Source of the DNA: Candidatus Nitronereus thalassa
GTDB lineage: Bacteria > Nitrospirota > Nitrospiria > Nitrospirales > UBA8639
Assembly: GCF_032191465.1 (NCBI RefSeq)
Contig: NZ_JAQOUE010000001.1
Location: 930,001-994,000, forward strand
Length of the DNA: 64,000 nt
Direction: 5' to 3'
The notes beneath the pieces are model-generated. The model ran no database searches. It saw only the letters and a list, made by a program, of their open reading frames with translations, and was not told where the DNA came from. The position numbers were made by a program, and so were the translations under genes. Positions 36,391 through 44,853 of this stretch are shown in pieces. Positions within the stretch are counted from its first letter, which is position 1. Every line of letters starts with the position of its first letter.

Positions 36391-38076
36391 ATGGCAACTA
36401 GTGACAGACAAATCATATTTTCCTTAATCGGGGTCGGACGAGTCCATCCTCCCAAGAAACAGGTGCTCAAGGACATTTACCTTTCCTTTTACTATGGCGC
36501 CAAGATTGGCGTCTTAGGTCTGAACGGATCAGGAAAAAGTTCGCTCCTCCGAATTATCGCAGGAGTGGACAAAGACTATCTTGGCGAGATCACTATGTCC
36601 AAAGGATACAGCGTTGGGCTGTTGGAACAAGAACCAAACCTGGATCCTGACAAGACGGTCAAGGAAGTCGTGGAGGAAGCACGAAAAGAACTCATCGATA
36701 TGTTGGCCGAATACGAATCAGTCAGTAACCGCTTGGGCGAGCCCATGGAGGCCGAGGAGATGGAGAAACTCCTCGAAAAGCAAAGCACGCTGCAAGAAAA
36801 GATTGAGGCTGTCGATGGATGGGAGCTAGAAAACCAACTCGAGATTGCCATGGATGCGCTTCGTTGTCCATCACCAGACGCTAAAGTGGGACCTCTCTCA
36901 GGGGGAGAGAAACGGCGCGTGGCACTTTGTCGCCTTATGATTCAAGAGCCGGACATTTTATTACTGGACGAACCCACTAACCATTTGGATGCCGAATCCG
37001 TCCAATGGCTCGAGGACCATCTGCAACAATACAAGGGCACAGTGATTGCCGTGACCCATGATCGCTATTTCCTCGACAACGTGGCCGGATGGATTCTCGA
37101 ACTCGATCGCGGGCAAGGAATTCCATACGAAGGCAATTACTCTTCTTGGTTGGAACAAAAACAGGCGCGACTCGAAAAAGAAGAAAAAGCTGAATCCAAA
37201 CGTCGCAAAACCTTAGAACATGAACTCGAATGGATTCGCATGTCGCCCAAAGGCCGCCAGGCCAAAGGCAAAGCCCGTGTCACTCGCTACGAAGAACTCA
37301 TGACCGAGGAGCATGAAAAGGTGGCAGATGATTTGGAGATTTATATCCCCGCTGGCCCACGCCTTGGCGATGTTGTGATTGAAGCTAAGGATCTCAGCAA
37401 GGCGTTTGGGGATAAGCTCCTATTCGAAAACCTCTCGTTTAATTTGCCTCGAGGTGGAATCGTGGGAGTCATTGGTCCAAATGGAGCGGGGAAAACCACG
37501 TTGTTTCGCATGATCACCGGGGAAGAAAAACCCGACGCCGGATCTTTTACGGTTGGCACCACCGTCAAACTCGGATACGTGGATCAAAATCGAACCTTGG
37601 ATGGGAATAAAAATGTTTGGGAAGTAATTTCCGGCGGGCAAGACACCATTACCCTAGGCAAAAAAGAAATTAATTCACGGGCTTATGTCAGCCGTTTTAA
37701 TTTTGGCGGCAACGATCAACAAAAGAAAGTGAATGACCTTTCTGGCGGTGAACGAAATCGCGTACATCTCGCGACAATGCTTAAAGAAGGTGCGAATGTC
37801 TTGATACTGGATGAGCCAACCAACGATTTAGACGTCAATACCTTACGCGCATTGGAAGAGGGTCTTGAACAATTTGGCGGCTGCGCCGTCATCAGTAGCC
37901 ATGACCGCTGGTTCTTAGACCGAATCGCAACCCACATCTTGGCATTCGAAGGGAATAGCCAAGTCGTCTGGTTTGAAGGCAACTACAGCGAATACGAAGC
38001 CAATCGCAAAAAACGCCTTGGTAAAGATGCCGATCAGCCCCACCGCATTCGATATAGAAAATTGGCAAGAGAGTAA
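36391..38076 (+). CDS. ettA: Energy-dependent translational throttle protein EttA (ABC-F)
   Basis: A 561-residue ABC-F protein with two ATPase domains and no membrane segments. Walker A motifs GLNGSGKSS (residues 43-51) and GPNGAGKTT (362-370) are seen, with signatures LSGGEKRRVALC and LSGGERNRVHLA, and Walker B LLLDEPTNHLD and LILDEPTNDLD. The arm insertion (EEARKELIDMLAEYESVSNR) follows Walker A in the first domain, as in EttA. EttA binds the ribosomal E site and gates the first translation steps according to ATP/ADP. AAGGAG precedes the ATG at 36391. It ends 31 bases from the convergent end of the peptide cluster. Confidence 0.94.
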   Translation: MATSDRQIIFSLIGVGRVHPPKKQVLKDIYLSFYYGAKIGVLGLNGSGKSSLLRIIAGVDKDYLGEITMSKGYSVGLLEQEPNLDPDKTVKEVVEEARKELIDMLAEYESVSNRLGEPMEAEEMEKLLEKQSTLQEKIEAVDGWELENQLEIAMDALRCPSPDAKVGPLSGGEKRRVALCRLMIQEPDILLLDEPTNHLDAESVQWLEDHLQQYKGTVIAVTHDRYFLDNVAGWILELDRGQGIPYEGNYSSWLEQKQARLEKEEKAESKRRKTLEHELEWIRMSPKGRQAKGKARVTRYEELMTEEHEKVADDLEIYIPAGPRLGDVVIEAKDLSKAFGDKLLFENLSFNLPRGGIVGVIGPNGAGKTTLFRMITGEEKPDAGSFTVGTTVKLGYVDQNRTLDGNKNVWEVISGGQDTITLGKKEINSRAYVSRFNFGGNDQQKKVNDLSGGERNRVHLATMLKEGANVLILDEPTNDLDVNTLRALEEGLEQFGGCAVISSHDRWFLDRIATHILAFEGNSQVVWFEGNYSEYEANRKKRLGKDADQPHRIRYRKLARE

Positions 38077-38106
38077 GCTCACTATGTTTGGGAGGCAATG
38101 AATGAA

Positions 38107-39333
38107 TTAAAATTTTTTGGGATGAATGGTAGCCATGGAACCCGCAAGGCCTAGGAGTTTTCGAAGCAAATATACGGGATAACTTACAATGAGATACCAG
38201 GGCATAGATACTCCAGCGTCCTTTGCATGTTGTCGGGAAAATGCCACATAACGCCGAATAACACGACGAAAAATATTTCGAACCTTTTTGCTTCGTGCGT
38301 GATGACTTAAAGTATCAGAACAAGCCATGCTAAGCATCCATAAGCATACGGGACTCATATCCTGCTCCTGAAGCACAATTGCCTTTCGGATACTCCTTTT
38401 TATCAAGCGTTCTTCAAATGGAAACCCACAAAATCGAGAATGTAATTTCTTAAGAGCAACATCAGGCACATCTGCACACACAACCTCTTTCGCCAGCCAT
38501 AATGCATAATAGAGATATTTTGAAATCCTATAGTCCATGGCAATTGCGTCAAGCCTTTTCCAATCGATGTCGCTTCCGAAATGCTTAACCGATTCCTCAA
38601 GGTCATACAACACCTTAATTTTTCCGATATAAGAATCCACAGCTACATGCAGAGAAAGGTGAATCAATAAGTCCTCCGGAGACAGCATCTGACAGGGGAC
38701 ACCGGCAATCTCCACGTATCGTGCTCTCTCCCACAGGTCCTGAATTGGAATTTGTGTGGGAAACCGCTCCGAGACAAGATGACGGTGTAATTCAACTACA
38801 ATGGACTTATCCCTTGAAACATAGGGTACAATATGGTGATGATGTTGTTGATACCACTCTTTTGAGTGTTCCCTTTCGTTGGCCTCAAACCCGAGAGAAA
38901 TCAATATCTGTTCAGCTTTGGTCAAATCCTCCTCACGGACAAGGAGATCCACATCTGCCATGGGGCGAAGCCCAACGTGAGGGTACACCACATTTGCTAA
39001 TGCCGTGCCCTTCAGTGCCACAGAAAAAATTCCCTCTGCAGCAAAGAGGGTTAATACCTCTTTGAGACTTCCAAACCGTTTCATATTTCTGGCTTGGTTC
39101 CAGTACAGCAGAGATTTGCCTGTAGCCAGCACCTCCTCAGGTATTGCCAATGCACCTGATCCGTGTTTTAAACGATAGTACACGATGGGCCCAATTCCTA
39201 AAGTATTCGCATGATCGACCAGGGCCATCCAATTGATAGAGGAATCCCTCAACCCGAAACATGGATTTCCCGTCTCAACAAAATTAAGAAAGTTTAGAAA
39301 GGATTCATTATGATGAGCATATGCGGTAATCAT
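38107..39333 (-). CDS. Nucleotidyltransferase-fold protein of RiPP cluster (NTP_transf_5 family)
   Basis: A 408-residue protein with the NTP_transf_5 core: VALKGTALANVVYP, then RPMADVDLLV with the acidic metal-binding pair at about residue 135-140, and VELHRHLV. In the pseudomycoidin lasso pathway a homologous-type protein (PsmN) adds sugar to the phosphorylated peptide, which makes a decorating role likely here. The ATG at 39333 is chosen; the TTG at 39348 is also in frame. It is the last gene of the minus-strand peptide cluster, 57 bases after the exporter gene. The family has members with other roles, so its substrate is inferred from neighbours. Confidence 0.82.
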   Translation of the reverse strand: MITAYAHHNESFLNFLNFVETGNPCFGLRDSSINWMALVDHANTLGIGPIVYYRLKHGSGALAIPEEVLATGKSLLYWNQARNMKRFGSLKEVLTLFAAEGIFSVALKGTALANVVYPHVGLRPMADVDLLVREEDLTKAEQILISLGFEANEREHSKEWYQQHHHHIVPYVSRDKSIVVELHRHLVSERFPTQIPIQDLWERARYVEIAGVPCQMLSPEDLLIHLSLHVAVDSYIGKIKVLYDLEESVKHFGSDIDWKRLDAIAMDYRISKYLYYALWLAKEVVCADVPDVALKKLHSRFCGFPFEERLIKRSIRKAIVLQEQDMSPVCLWMLSMACSDTLSHHARSKKVRNIFRRVIRRYVAFSRQHAKDAGVSMPWYLIVSYPVYLLRKLLGLAGSMATIHPKKF

Positions 39334-39390
39334 GAAAGGCCCGTGCAAAGAATAGGGAAAATATAAATAGTGGAACGCCTTTACTTCTAG

Positions 39391-41199
39391 CTAGCGATAA
39401 TATTGAGCTTGCAGGGAAAACATTTTGGCATATTCACCATCGCGCTCCAATAAGTCATTATGATGACCACTCTCAAGAATCCGACCATCCTCTAAAACAT
39501 AGATACGATCCACCATTTTCACCGTGGAAAGCCGATGACTGATCAGGATCGCCGTTCGTCCTTTGGTCAGTTCATGGAAATGTTGGAACAGTTCATATTC
39601 GGCTTTCGCGTCCATAGCACTGGTGGGCTCATCAAGAATAACAATTTGGGCATCCCGCAAAAAAGCGCGGGCAATCGCTATCTTTTGCCACTCGCCAATA
39701 CTCAGCTCTTCTCCACCCTCAAACCAGCGGCCGAGAATGGTGTCATACCCCTTAGGCAACCGACGCAAGGCGCTATCAATTCCTGCCATTCGTGCGGCAT
39801 CGATCACCTGGTCCGTGTCACGAGGTAACAGGGTATTGCCCAGCCAAATATTTTCTCTTGCGGTGAAATGGTATTTAGCAAAATCCTGGAAGACGACACT
39901 GATTTCTTTTCGAAGTTCAGCAGGTTTCAAGTCTCGCAGATCAACCCCATCAATAGTAATGCGTCCCGCGGAAGGATCGTATAATCGAGCTAACAACTTC
40001 ACTAGGGTGGTTTTGCCAGCACCATTCTCTCCAACCAAGGCAATGTGTTCACCAGGCCTGATCGTTAGACTAATATCTTCCAGCACCTTTCGTGTCCCGC
40101 TGGGATAATCGAACTTTACATGATCAAAGACAATCCCCTGCTGCAAAGGTCGATGAATGGCCTGCGGGCGTTGGGGTTCCACGGCTTTGGGTTGTATATC
40201 CAGGAAATCATACAAATGAGTGAGAAAGAGGTTACTCTCGTATAAATACGCCAGGTTCATCATTAAGCTCTGAAGAAAGCCCGCGCCACGTTGCACCGCC
40301 TGAAAGTACATGACCAAATCCCCCAACGTGAGAAATCCAAGAAGGGTCTGATAAGCAAAAAATATATTCACGCCAATCGCTGCAGCCACACTGCTGGAAT
40401 GAGCAACAAGTTCGGCAATCGACCGCCGCCCCTCAAGTGATAACCGTTCCCGCCGGATACCTTCACGAAGATTCCGAAATCTGTCAATAAACAGTTTGCC
40501 AAGATCAAATAACCGTATTTCCTTCGCATGGGTGTCACGCGTAAGCATCAAATTGAGATACCAAGACTCCCGTTCAGCCGGGGTCGTTCCCTTTTGCCAG
40601 GCATAGAGTTTCTTTCCATATCGCAATCGCACAAAAACAATGGGAAGCGCCGTCCCAATAAGGACAAAAAGAATTCCCCAATGGAACCAGAACAATAGGG
40701 CCCCAATCGCGATTAATGAAATCCCATTTTGTCCAGTATCAAACAGGGCCGAGAGAATCCGGGTGGGGCGGGAGGATGCCTCCCGTTGAGCGCGGTGCAA
40801 AGTATTGTAGTACTGAGGTTCCTCGTAATACTCCAAATCAACATCAACTGATTTCGCATGCAGTATAGAAGACATGTAATCCGTCACGGCTTGCGCCTGA
40901 CCGGTATGCACAAAACTCTTGAGGATGGAACAGGCGGTACTCGCAACGGCCACGACACCCAGAAGGCTGAGCAAGAAGATCACTTCATACAATCCGGCTG
41001 AGGGATTTGAACTTGACAGGTTGGCCGTGACTGAATCAATGACCAACTTGATTAAATACAGCATCGCCAGGGGAAGCAGTCCCTGAACGACAAGGAGAGC
41101 CGCACTGGCGAGGGTCCATCCTCGACCACTATCCCACACAAATCTCAACGCACGAAACAAATTCTGTGCCAAGGTATGAGCCGATGTTTTTGGAGTCAT
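39391..41199 (-). CDS. ABC exporter of RiPP cluster (permease-ATPase fusion)
   Basis: A 602-residue half-transporter with about six membrane segments in residues 25-310 and an ABC ATPase domain with GENGAGKTT, signature LSIGEWQKIAIARAFL and VILDEPTSAMD. The signature has I in place of the usual second G (LSIGE rather than LSGGQ), as is common in the lasso-peptide D exporters. No N-terminal C39 peptidase domain is present, so leader removal must come from the B2 protein. The ATG overlaps the B2 stop (ATGA). Its expected cargo is the mature peptide encoded at 44080-44193. Confidence 0.88.
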   Translation of the reverse strand: MTPKTSAHTLAQNLFRALRFVWDSGRGWTLASAALLVVQGLLPLAMLYLIKLVIDSVTANLSSSNPSAGLYEVIFLLSLLGVVAVASTACSILKSFVHTGQAQAVTDYMSSILHAKSVDVDLEYYEEPQYYNTLHRAQREASSRPTRILSALFDTGQNGISLIAIGALLFWFHWGILFVLIGTALPIVFVRLRYGKKLYAWQKGTTPAERESWYLNLMLTRDTHAKEIRLFDLGKLFIDRFRNLREGIRRERLSLEGRRSIAELVAHSSSVAAAIGVNIFFAYQTLLGFLTLGDLVMYFQAVQRGAGFLQSLMMNLAYLYESNLFLTHLYDFLDIQPKAVEPQRPQAIHRPLQQGIVFDHVKFDYPSGTRKVLEDISLTIRPGEHIALVGENGAGKTTLVKLLARLYDPSAGRITIDGVDLRDLKPAELRKEISVVFQDFAKYHFTARENIWLGNTLLPRDTDQVIDAARMAGIDSALRRLPKGYDTILGRWFEGGEELSIGEWQKIAIARAFLRDAQIVILDEPTSAMDAKAEYELFQHFHELTKGRTAILISHRLSTVKMVDRIYVLEDGRILESGHHNDLLERDGEYAKMFSLQAQYYR

Positions 41200-41771
41200 G
41201 ATCTATCCTTCGCAGTACACACCATGGAAGTTCCCTCACTACCATTTGACACTGGCGTTTGAGAAAGATTTGATGGTCGTGCAAGTCCAGAATTTCGCCA
41301 AGTCGAACTCGCGACACCCCTTTTCACATCTCTATGGGGATAGGAATAGGTCACCACGTTAGTAGTAAATGGGTTTCCGGATTCTAAAAAAGGTTGGTTG
41401 TGCAAGCTGAGCCAAGCATGACCTTGCAATTCTCCATTCACTCGGCTCACCCCGCAATGAAAGTGGACAGGGAACCCACTTCGCCTTCCAAAGGCATACA
41501 AGGCAAGAGAACGAACCAAACAACACCCACGAGGATTTGATGGAAATCTATCGAGCACACTAGTGATATACCGGTCGACAATTGATAATTTATGATGGCG
41601 AGGGACTGCGGAAGCCGAATAGGGAGTTAACCAACGTAACAATGTTGGGAGCTTAACCCACCGCACGAACAGGCGAAGGACACTCGTGACCCCGAGCACT
41701 TGCCACGCAAGCAAGAATTCACTGAGATTTTTCGGTGGAGTGTTCGGCCACCCCCATTTCTGCTTCCTCAC
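41196..41771 (-). CDS. Lasso-type B2 leader peptidase (transglutaminase-like)
   Basis: A 191-residue protein of the lasso peptide B2 family. The cysteine-protease-like core has RGCCLVRSLALYAFGRR with the catalytic Cys at residue 84 (Cys83 adjacent) and GHAWLSL with His118. B2 proteins cut the leader from the precursor bound to B1. The start is a GTG at 41771 with GAGG ten bases upstream, lying inside the end of the upstream kinase gene (4-base gap). It is coupled to the exporter by ATGA. In known lasso pathways B2 acts just before the cyclase, which is absent from this cluster. Confidence 0.88.
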   Translation of the reverse strand: MRKQKWGWPNTPPKNLSEFLLAWQVLGVTSVLRLFVRWVKLPTLLRWLTPYSASAVPRHHKLSIVDRYITSVLDRFPSNPRGCCLVRSLALYAFGRRSGFPVHFHCGVSRVNGELQGHAWLSLHNQPFLESGNPFTTNVVTYSYPHRDVKRGVASSTWRNSGLARPSNLSQTPVSNGSEGTSMVCTAKDRS

Positions 41772-41775
41772 AGAC

Positions 41776-42768
41776 TTACCACCTCTCCATCAGTGGATCA
41801 ATTAGTCGGGGGAGATCCAATACGTCCTGGCCAAACAACAGTCGATAACAAGATGACTGTTTCACGAGTTTTGATAAAAGATGAAATTCTTGTTTTGCGA
41901 TGTCATTACCCCTAGGCAAAAAGCTCTCGCGGATGAGGCTATCCAGCGCCTGTGTGCCTGATACCCGTTCAAGAACACTGGTCGGGCGATCCATGACCTG
42001 TGGAAAAATGATCAATCCTGGCTTACACGAGGTCGCCAACCCTTCGGAGTACACATTCTCGATCAGGAAATAGGGTTTCCGCATTCCTGGGTGAATATAT
42101 TCACGTGCGGATCTGAGTTCCGGAAAAAATTCGATTGAGTCCTCTGTGACATCAACCTTTTCCGGAAAAGAATAAATGTTCAAACCATTTCCATTTTCAT
42201 GAACAAGAGGATGATCATCTGAGAGGCACCGATACCCCGATCGAAGGAGCGAAAGAAATGCCGTGGTTTTTCCACGCCCACTATTGCCAGGAATCAGCAC
42301 GGCACGGCCATTTTTTTCAAGAGAAGTAGCATGAAGCGTGAAATAGCCTTTACGTTTGAGAATATTTTGAAGAGCCAGATGAATCAGGTTCATTCGAAGT
42401 TCGGAAGGCACGTTCTCTGGGTCTACAATGTATCCCTCCACATGCCCTAAATGTTGATCAATCACAAACAGATAACCACTACTCCGGGAATCAAAAATCA
42501 ATCGGCCTTGGTCTTGATACACAGCATTGTGCACATCGATCCTTGCCTGATTTTTTGGAGCACTTAGACAAATGGCCTCCGCAGAAAGGGCCAAAGGAAT
42601 ATCCGACGGTAAAGGAACCCCGTGCAAGGAAAGACTCAGCCCAGCAGCCCCTTTAATTGAATTCACAGGGAAATAACGAAGCAAAAATTTTGCGGATTCA
42701 GCAATAGCAGAGGTATTGGTAGAAAATTGAAGCGAATTTCCGTGTATGTAAAAGTTCAGAATATGCAT
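41776..42768 (-). CDS. HPr-kinase-like peptide kinase, copy 2
   Basis: A 330-residue protein of the HprK-related family. P-loop GNSGRGKTT at residues 161-169 and a conserved CLSDDHPLV segment with the acidic pair at 184-185 match HprK kinase features; the HPr-docking N-terminal domain of classical HprK is replaced by a different beta-rich region. In paeninodin-type lasso clusters such kinases phosphorylate the C-terminal Ser of the peptide. The ATG at 42768 is used. It is paralogous to the kinase just upstream (shared layout, SLLR and FFPEL motifs), so two kinases act in this cluster or one has a new role. Confidence 0.85.
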   Translation of the reverse strand: MHILNFYIHGNSLQFSTNTSAIAESAKFLLRYFPVNSIKGAAGLSLSLHGVPLPSDIPLALSAEAICLSAPKNQARIDVHNAVYQDQGRLIFDSRSSGYLFVIDQHLGHVEGYIVDPENVPSELRMNLIHLALQNILKRKGYFTLHATSLEKNGRAVLIPGNSGRGKTTAFLSLLRSGYRCLSDDHPLVHENGNGLNIYSFPEKVDVTEDSIEFFPELRSAREYIHPGMRKPYFLIENVYSEGLATSCKPGLIIFPQVMDRPTSVLERVSGTQALDSLIRESFLPRGNDIAKQEFHLLSKLVKQSSCYRLLFGQDVLDLPRLIDPLMERW

Positions 42769-42891
42769 GACCTAAATGGAAAATGATCTTTTTTTTCGAA
42801 TCATTGAAAACTTTGTCATGGAACTCGCTGGTCTACAATTCGATGTTTGACGAATGGCACACGGAATAGTTCCTAGGTCAGAATAACCGCA

Positions 42892-43950
42892 TTAGACCGC
42901 TGCATTTGTGAACGATGCAGCCCTTACGCCCATTTGACTGCCGTCCCCACAACATTTTTGGAGAATAGGATCAAGGAGAGTGGGCAAGTCCCAACGATCT
43001 TCCCCATAATGCAGACGATAACAAGGTGTTCGTTCCACCAACGTGGAGTACAGTTGAAACTCGCGCTTGGCTATTTCCTTATCATGAATCAGCAATCCCT
43101 GAGGAAGCAGTTCTTTGAGCGCAAGGTGTTTCGACATCGGCTTCAGATAACTCTGCTTCTCTGAGACCACCTGAGGAAAGAGTAGTAAATGACATTCACA
43201 GGAATCCACCTTGGTTCCAGGAAACAGGTCGTTCACATAGAAGGAATCTTTTTTCGATCGGTCTCGACGAGTGAGGGGAATGGTTTGCAGTTCAGGGAAA
43301 AACCCAAGAGTTTTCTCCCGAACATCAATCCGATCATGACCAGCGAGGATTTCGATCCTACTTTCTTTGATTCTGAGAAACGGAAAATCATCCGAGATAA
43401 ACCCATAGCCCGCTCGAAGAAGGGAAAGACCAGCCGTTGTTTTTCCTAACCCAGGTTTTCCAGCGATCATCACACCTTTGCCAAACCGCTCCATTGCCAC
43501 GGCATGAATCTCATAAAGCCCTTTCCAGCGAAGTAGTTCAGCAATAGCTACGTTCACAAAGAAAGAACGTAACTCCAGATCCATTGATTCAGGTTTGACT
43601 AGATATGCTCTAGCGAGTGCACCAGGGCCATTAATAAAAATAAGCCCATATTGATAAAGTTCAATAACCAGTTTTTCTTGATCTTGGTAAAATTCATAAG
43701 TTAAACCAAAGCGCTTGACCTCCTTCTCTAACTTTCCCTTTCGTCGTATAAGGTTACATTTTGATTTTAAAATGGTGGTGGGAATTTGGTTCAAGTGAGC
43801 AATAGCATGGAGTTCAACCCGGACATCAGATGTGATGGCCTCAGAACCTAGTGAGTCTTGAGAAAGGTCCGAAAAAGCTTCACAAATGGCGAAGCTTTTT
43901 GTGGACAACTTGACCCCGATACCATGTATAGGAAAACACGATTCGTACAT
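42892..43950 (-). CDS. HPr-kinase-like peptide kinase, copy 1
   Basis: A 352-residue HprK-related protein. P-loop GKPGLGKTT at residues 164-172, followed by FISDDFPFL with the acidic pair at 187-188, matches the kinase core. The N-terminal 140 residues resemble those of copy 2 in layout but not closely in sequence. Start at the ATG at 43950 with AAGGA about ten bases upstream. It is the first gene after the hairpin downstream of the precursor gene and is separated from copy 2 by about 120 bases. A target Ser/Thr on the peptide is expected, but phosphorylation of another cluster protein is possible. Confidence 0.85.
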   Translation of the reverse strand: MYESCFPIHGIGVKLSTKSFAICEAFSDLSQDSLGSEAITSDVRVELHAIAHLNQIPTTILKSKCNLIRRKGKLEKEVKRFGLTYEFYQDQEKLVIELYQYGLIFINGPGALARAYLVKPESMDLELRSFFVNVAIAELLRWKGLYEIHAVAMERFGKGVMIAGKPGLGKTTAGLSLLRAGYGFISDDFPFLRIKESRIEILAGHDRIDVREKTLGFFPELQTIPLTRRDRSKKDSFYVNDLFPGTKVDSCECHLLLFPQVVSEKQSYLKPMSKHLALKELLPQGLLIHDKEIAKREFQLYSTLVERTPCYRLHYGEDRWDLPTLLDPILQKCCGDGSQMGVRAASFTNAAV

Positions 43951-44025
43951 GTATGATGATATCCTTGTTTCCGTCAGATAAGTGCACCTTCACAGGGGGG
44001 ACAACCGGAATTCATGCAATCAACT

Positions 44026-44071
44026 AAATGAGGCCCCGGCCACCTCAATGGAAGATACCGGGGCCTCATTT
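44026..44071 (-). terminator. Perfect 14-bp stem-loop between precursor and kinase genes
   Basis: Arms AAATGAGGCCCCGG (44026-44039) and CCGGGGCCTCATTT (44058-44071) pair perfectly with an 18-base loop. It starts 9 bases after the precursor stop in the minus-strand transcript. The U-tract after it is short (TTTAG), so it is more likely a leaky terminator or an RNA-end stabiliser that gives more precursor than enzyme mRNA. Confidence 0.75.
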
Positions 44072-44079
44072 ATTACTAC

Positions 44080-44193
44080 CTAAGAGCTTCCACTTTGACT
44101 TTTTGCACTTCTATATCCCTTGGAAGCAGTAATATCCTTCAGAGGATCTTGCTTTTGCAGCTGAGGAGCTACATACATTTCTTTTTGCATCAT
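44080..44193 (-). CDS. Lasso-like RiPP precursor peptide (37 residues)
   Basis: Short ORF of 37 residues. The leader has a Y-x-x-P-x-L recognition motif, MYVAPQLQKQDPLKDIT from residue 6, as in lasso precursors that bind a PqqD-like B1 protein. Thr22 is placed like the conserved -2 Thr, giving a putative core SKGYRSAKSQSGSS of 14 residues with six Ser and no Asp or Glu. The start is one of two adjacent ATGs (44193 or 44190) behind a near-perfect AAAGGAGGTGA ribosome site, which lies within the end of the pqqD-like gene. A hairpin follows at 44026-44071. The missing acidic residue argues against a classical lasso ring; C-terminal Ser residues are candidate phosphorylation sites. The cleavage site is inferred. 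Confidence 0.8.
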   Translation of the reverse strand: MMQKEMYVAPQLQKQDPLKDITASKGYRSAKSQSGSS

Positions 44194-44194
44194 C

Positions 44195-44533
44195 TCACCT
44201 CCTTTCATTTTGGATTAGGCCTTCCTGACTAAGATGTTCTACAAGTGACAACAGATCATGTTGTGCCATATCTTCACTCACTTCAAAACATTCACAAATC
44301 CTCCCATGCACTTGGCTTAAAGTTCGCTCTCCATCAAAAAGTTCCCATGCCACAGTTCCGACTCGATTTAAAGTGAAGTACGACCCAGTTTCCAGGTTGA
44401 GGAGTATTGCCTCTCCGTCCAACACGGAACATTGGACATCTGGATCAGGAACCACAATGGTATTCTCCCAATTTGCCTTTCCTTCTACTTCCACTTCCTC
44501 ATCCGATTCATTTTTTCCCTGCTTTAACAGCAT
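44195..44533 (-). CDS. PqqD-family RiPP recognition protein (B1)
   Basis: A 112-residue protein with the PqqD fold: about 30 charged residues, then VQCSVLDGEAILLNLETGSY, FTLNRVGTVAWELFDG and a C-terminal helical part. PqqD-like proteins (B1 in lasso clusters) bind the leader peptide and bring it to the B2 peptidase and tailoring enzymes. The ATG at 44533 with GGAGG eight bases upstream is chosen over the GTG at 44590. The stop is one base before the precursor start, and its last codons contain the precursor's ribosome site, so the two are translated together. It is the first gene of the peptide cluster. Confidence 0.88.
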   Translation of the reverse strand: MLLKQGKNESDEEVEVEGKANWENTIVVPDPDVQCSVLDGEAILLNLETGSYFTLNRVGTVAWELFDGERTLSQVHGRICECFEVSEDMAQHDLLSLVEHLSQEGLIQNERR

Positions 44534-44853
44534 CACTTTTTCCTCCGAATGATATTTTAATTTCTTAAACGCCCATTTTTTCTTTACCACCTTAAATGGT
44601 TATGAAGGGCCGAGTCCTATCCATAAAACCAGCAGCTAAAGGTAACGAGGATGAACTGAAGGTAAAATACGCAATTGCCCGTATCATCCCCCCCTCCAAA
44701 AAGGGGAATACACCGCATGAACGTGGCAACTAAAAAAATGAATTCGCTGGTAATAAAAAGGCTGAATAGCCAGATTTCGTAGGAACAAGAAATTGATTAA
44801 TGGCAACGAGATATTTGAGGAGTTTCAATACTAAAATCACATCAGCAACTTAC
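44534..44853. other. Promoter region of the RiPP cluster
   Basis: About 320 bases between the CREST-like membrane-protein gene and the pqqD-like gene, all minus strand. It contains a CCCCCCTCC-AAAAA-GGGG stretch at about 44688-44704 and a short GGCT/AGCC hairpin followed by TTTTT near 44758-44774 (minus sense), a possible weak terminator of the upstream gene. A 31-codon frame (44592-44687) is discussed among the rejected items. No clear -35/-10 pair was found. Confidence 0.4.

Noticed and set aside
43974-44015. 13-residue minus-strand frame MNSGCPPCEGALI after the hairpin, with a CPPC motif.
   Set aside because: No ribosome site before the ATG and no room for a leader; probably chance.
44592-44687. 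31-codon frame on the minus strand upstream of the pqqD-like gene with a G-rich stretch directly before its ATG.
   Set aside because: The G-run belongs to the CCCC/GGGG element and lies only about four bases from the ATG; the peptide has no leader motif or family features. Possible, but not supportable.
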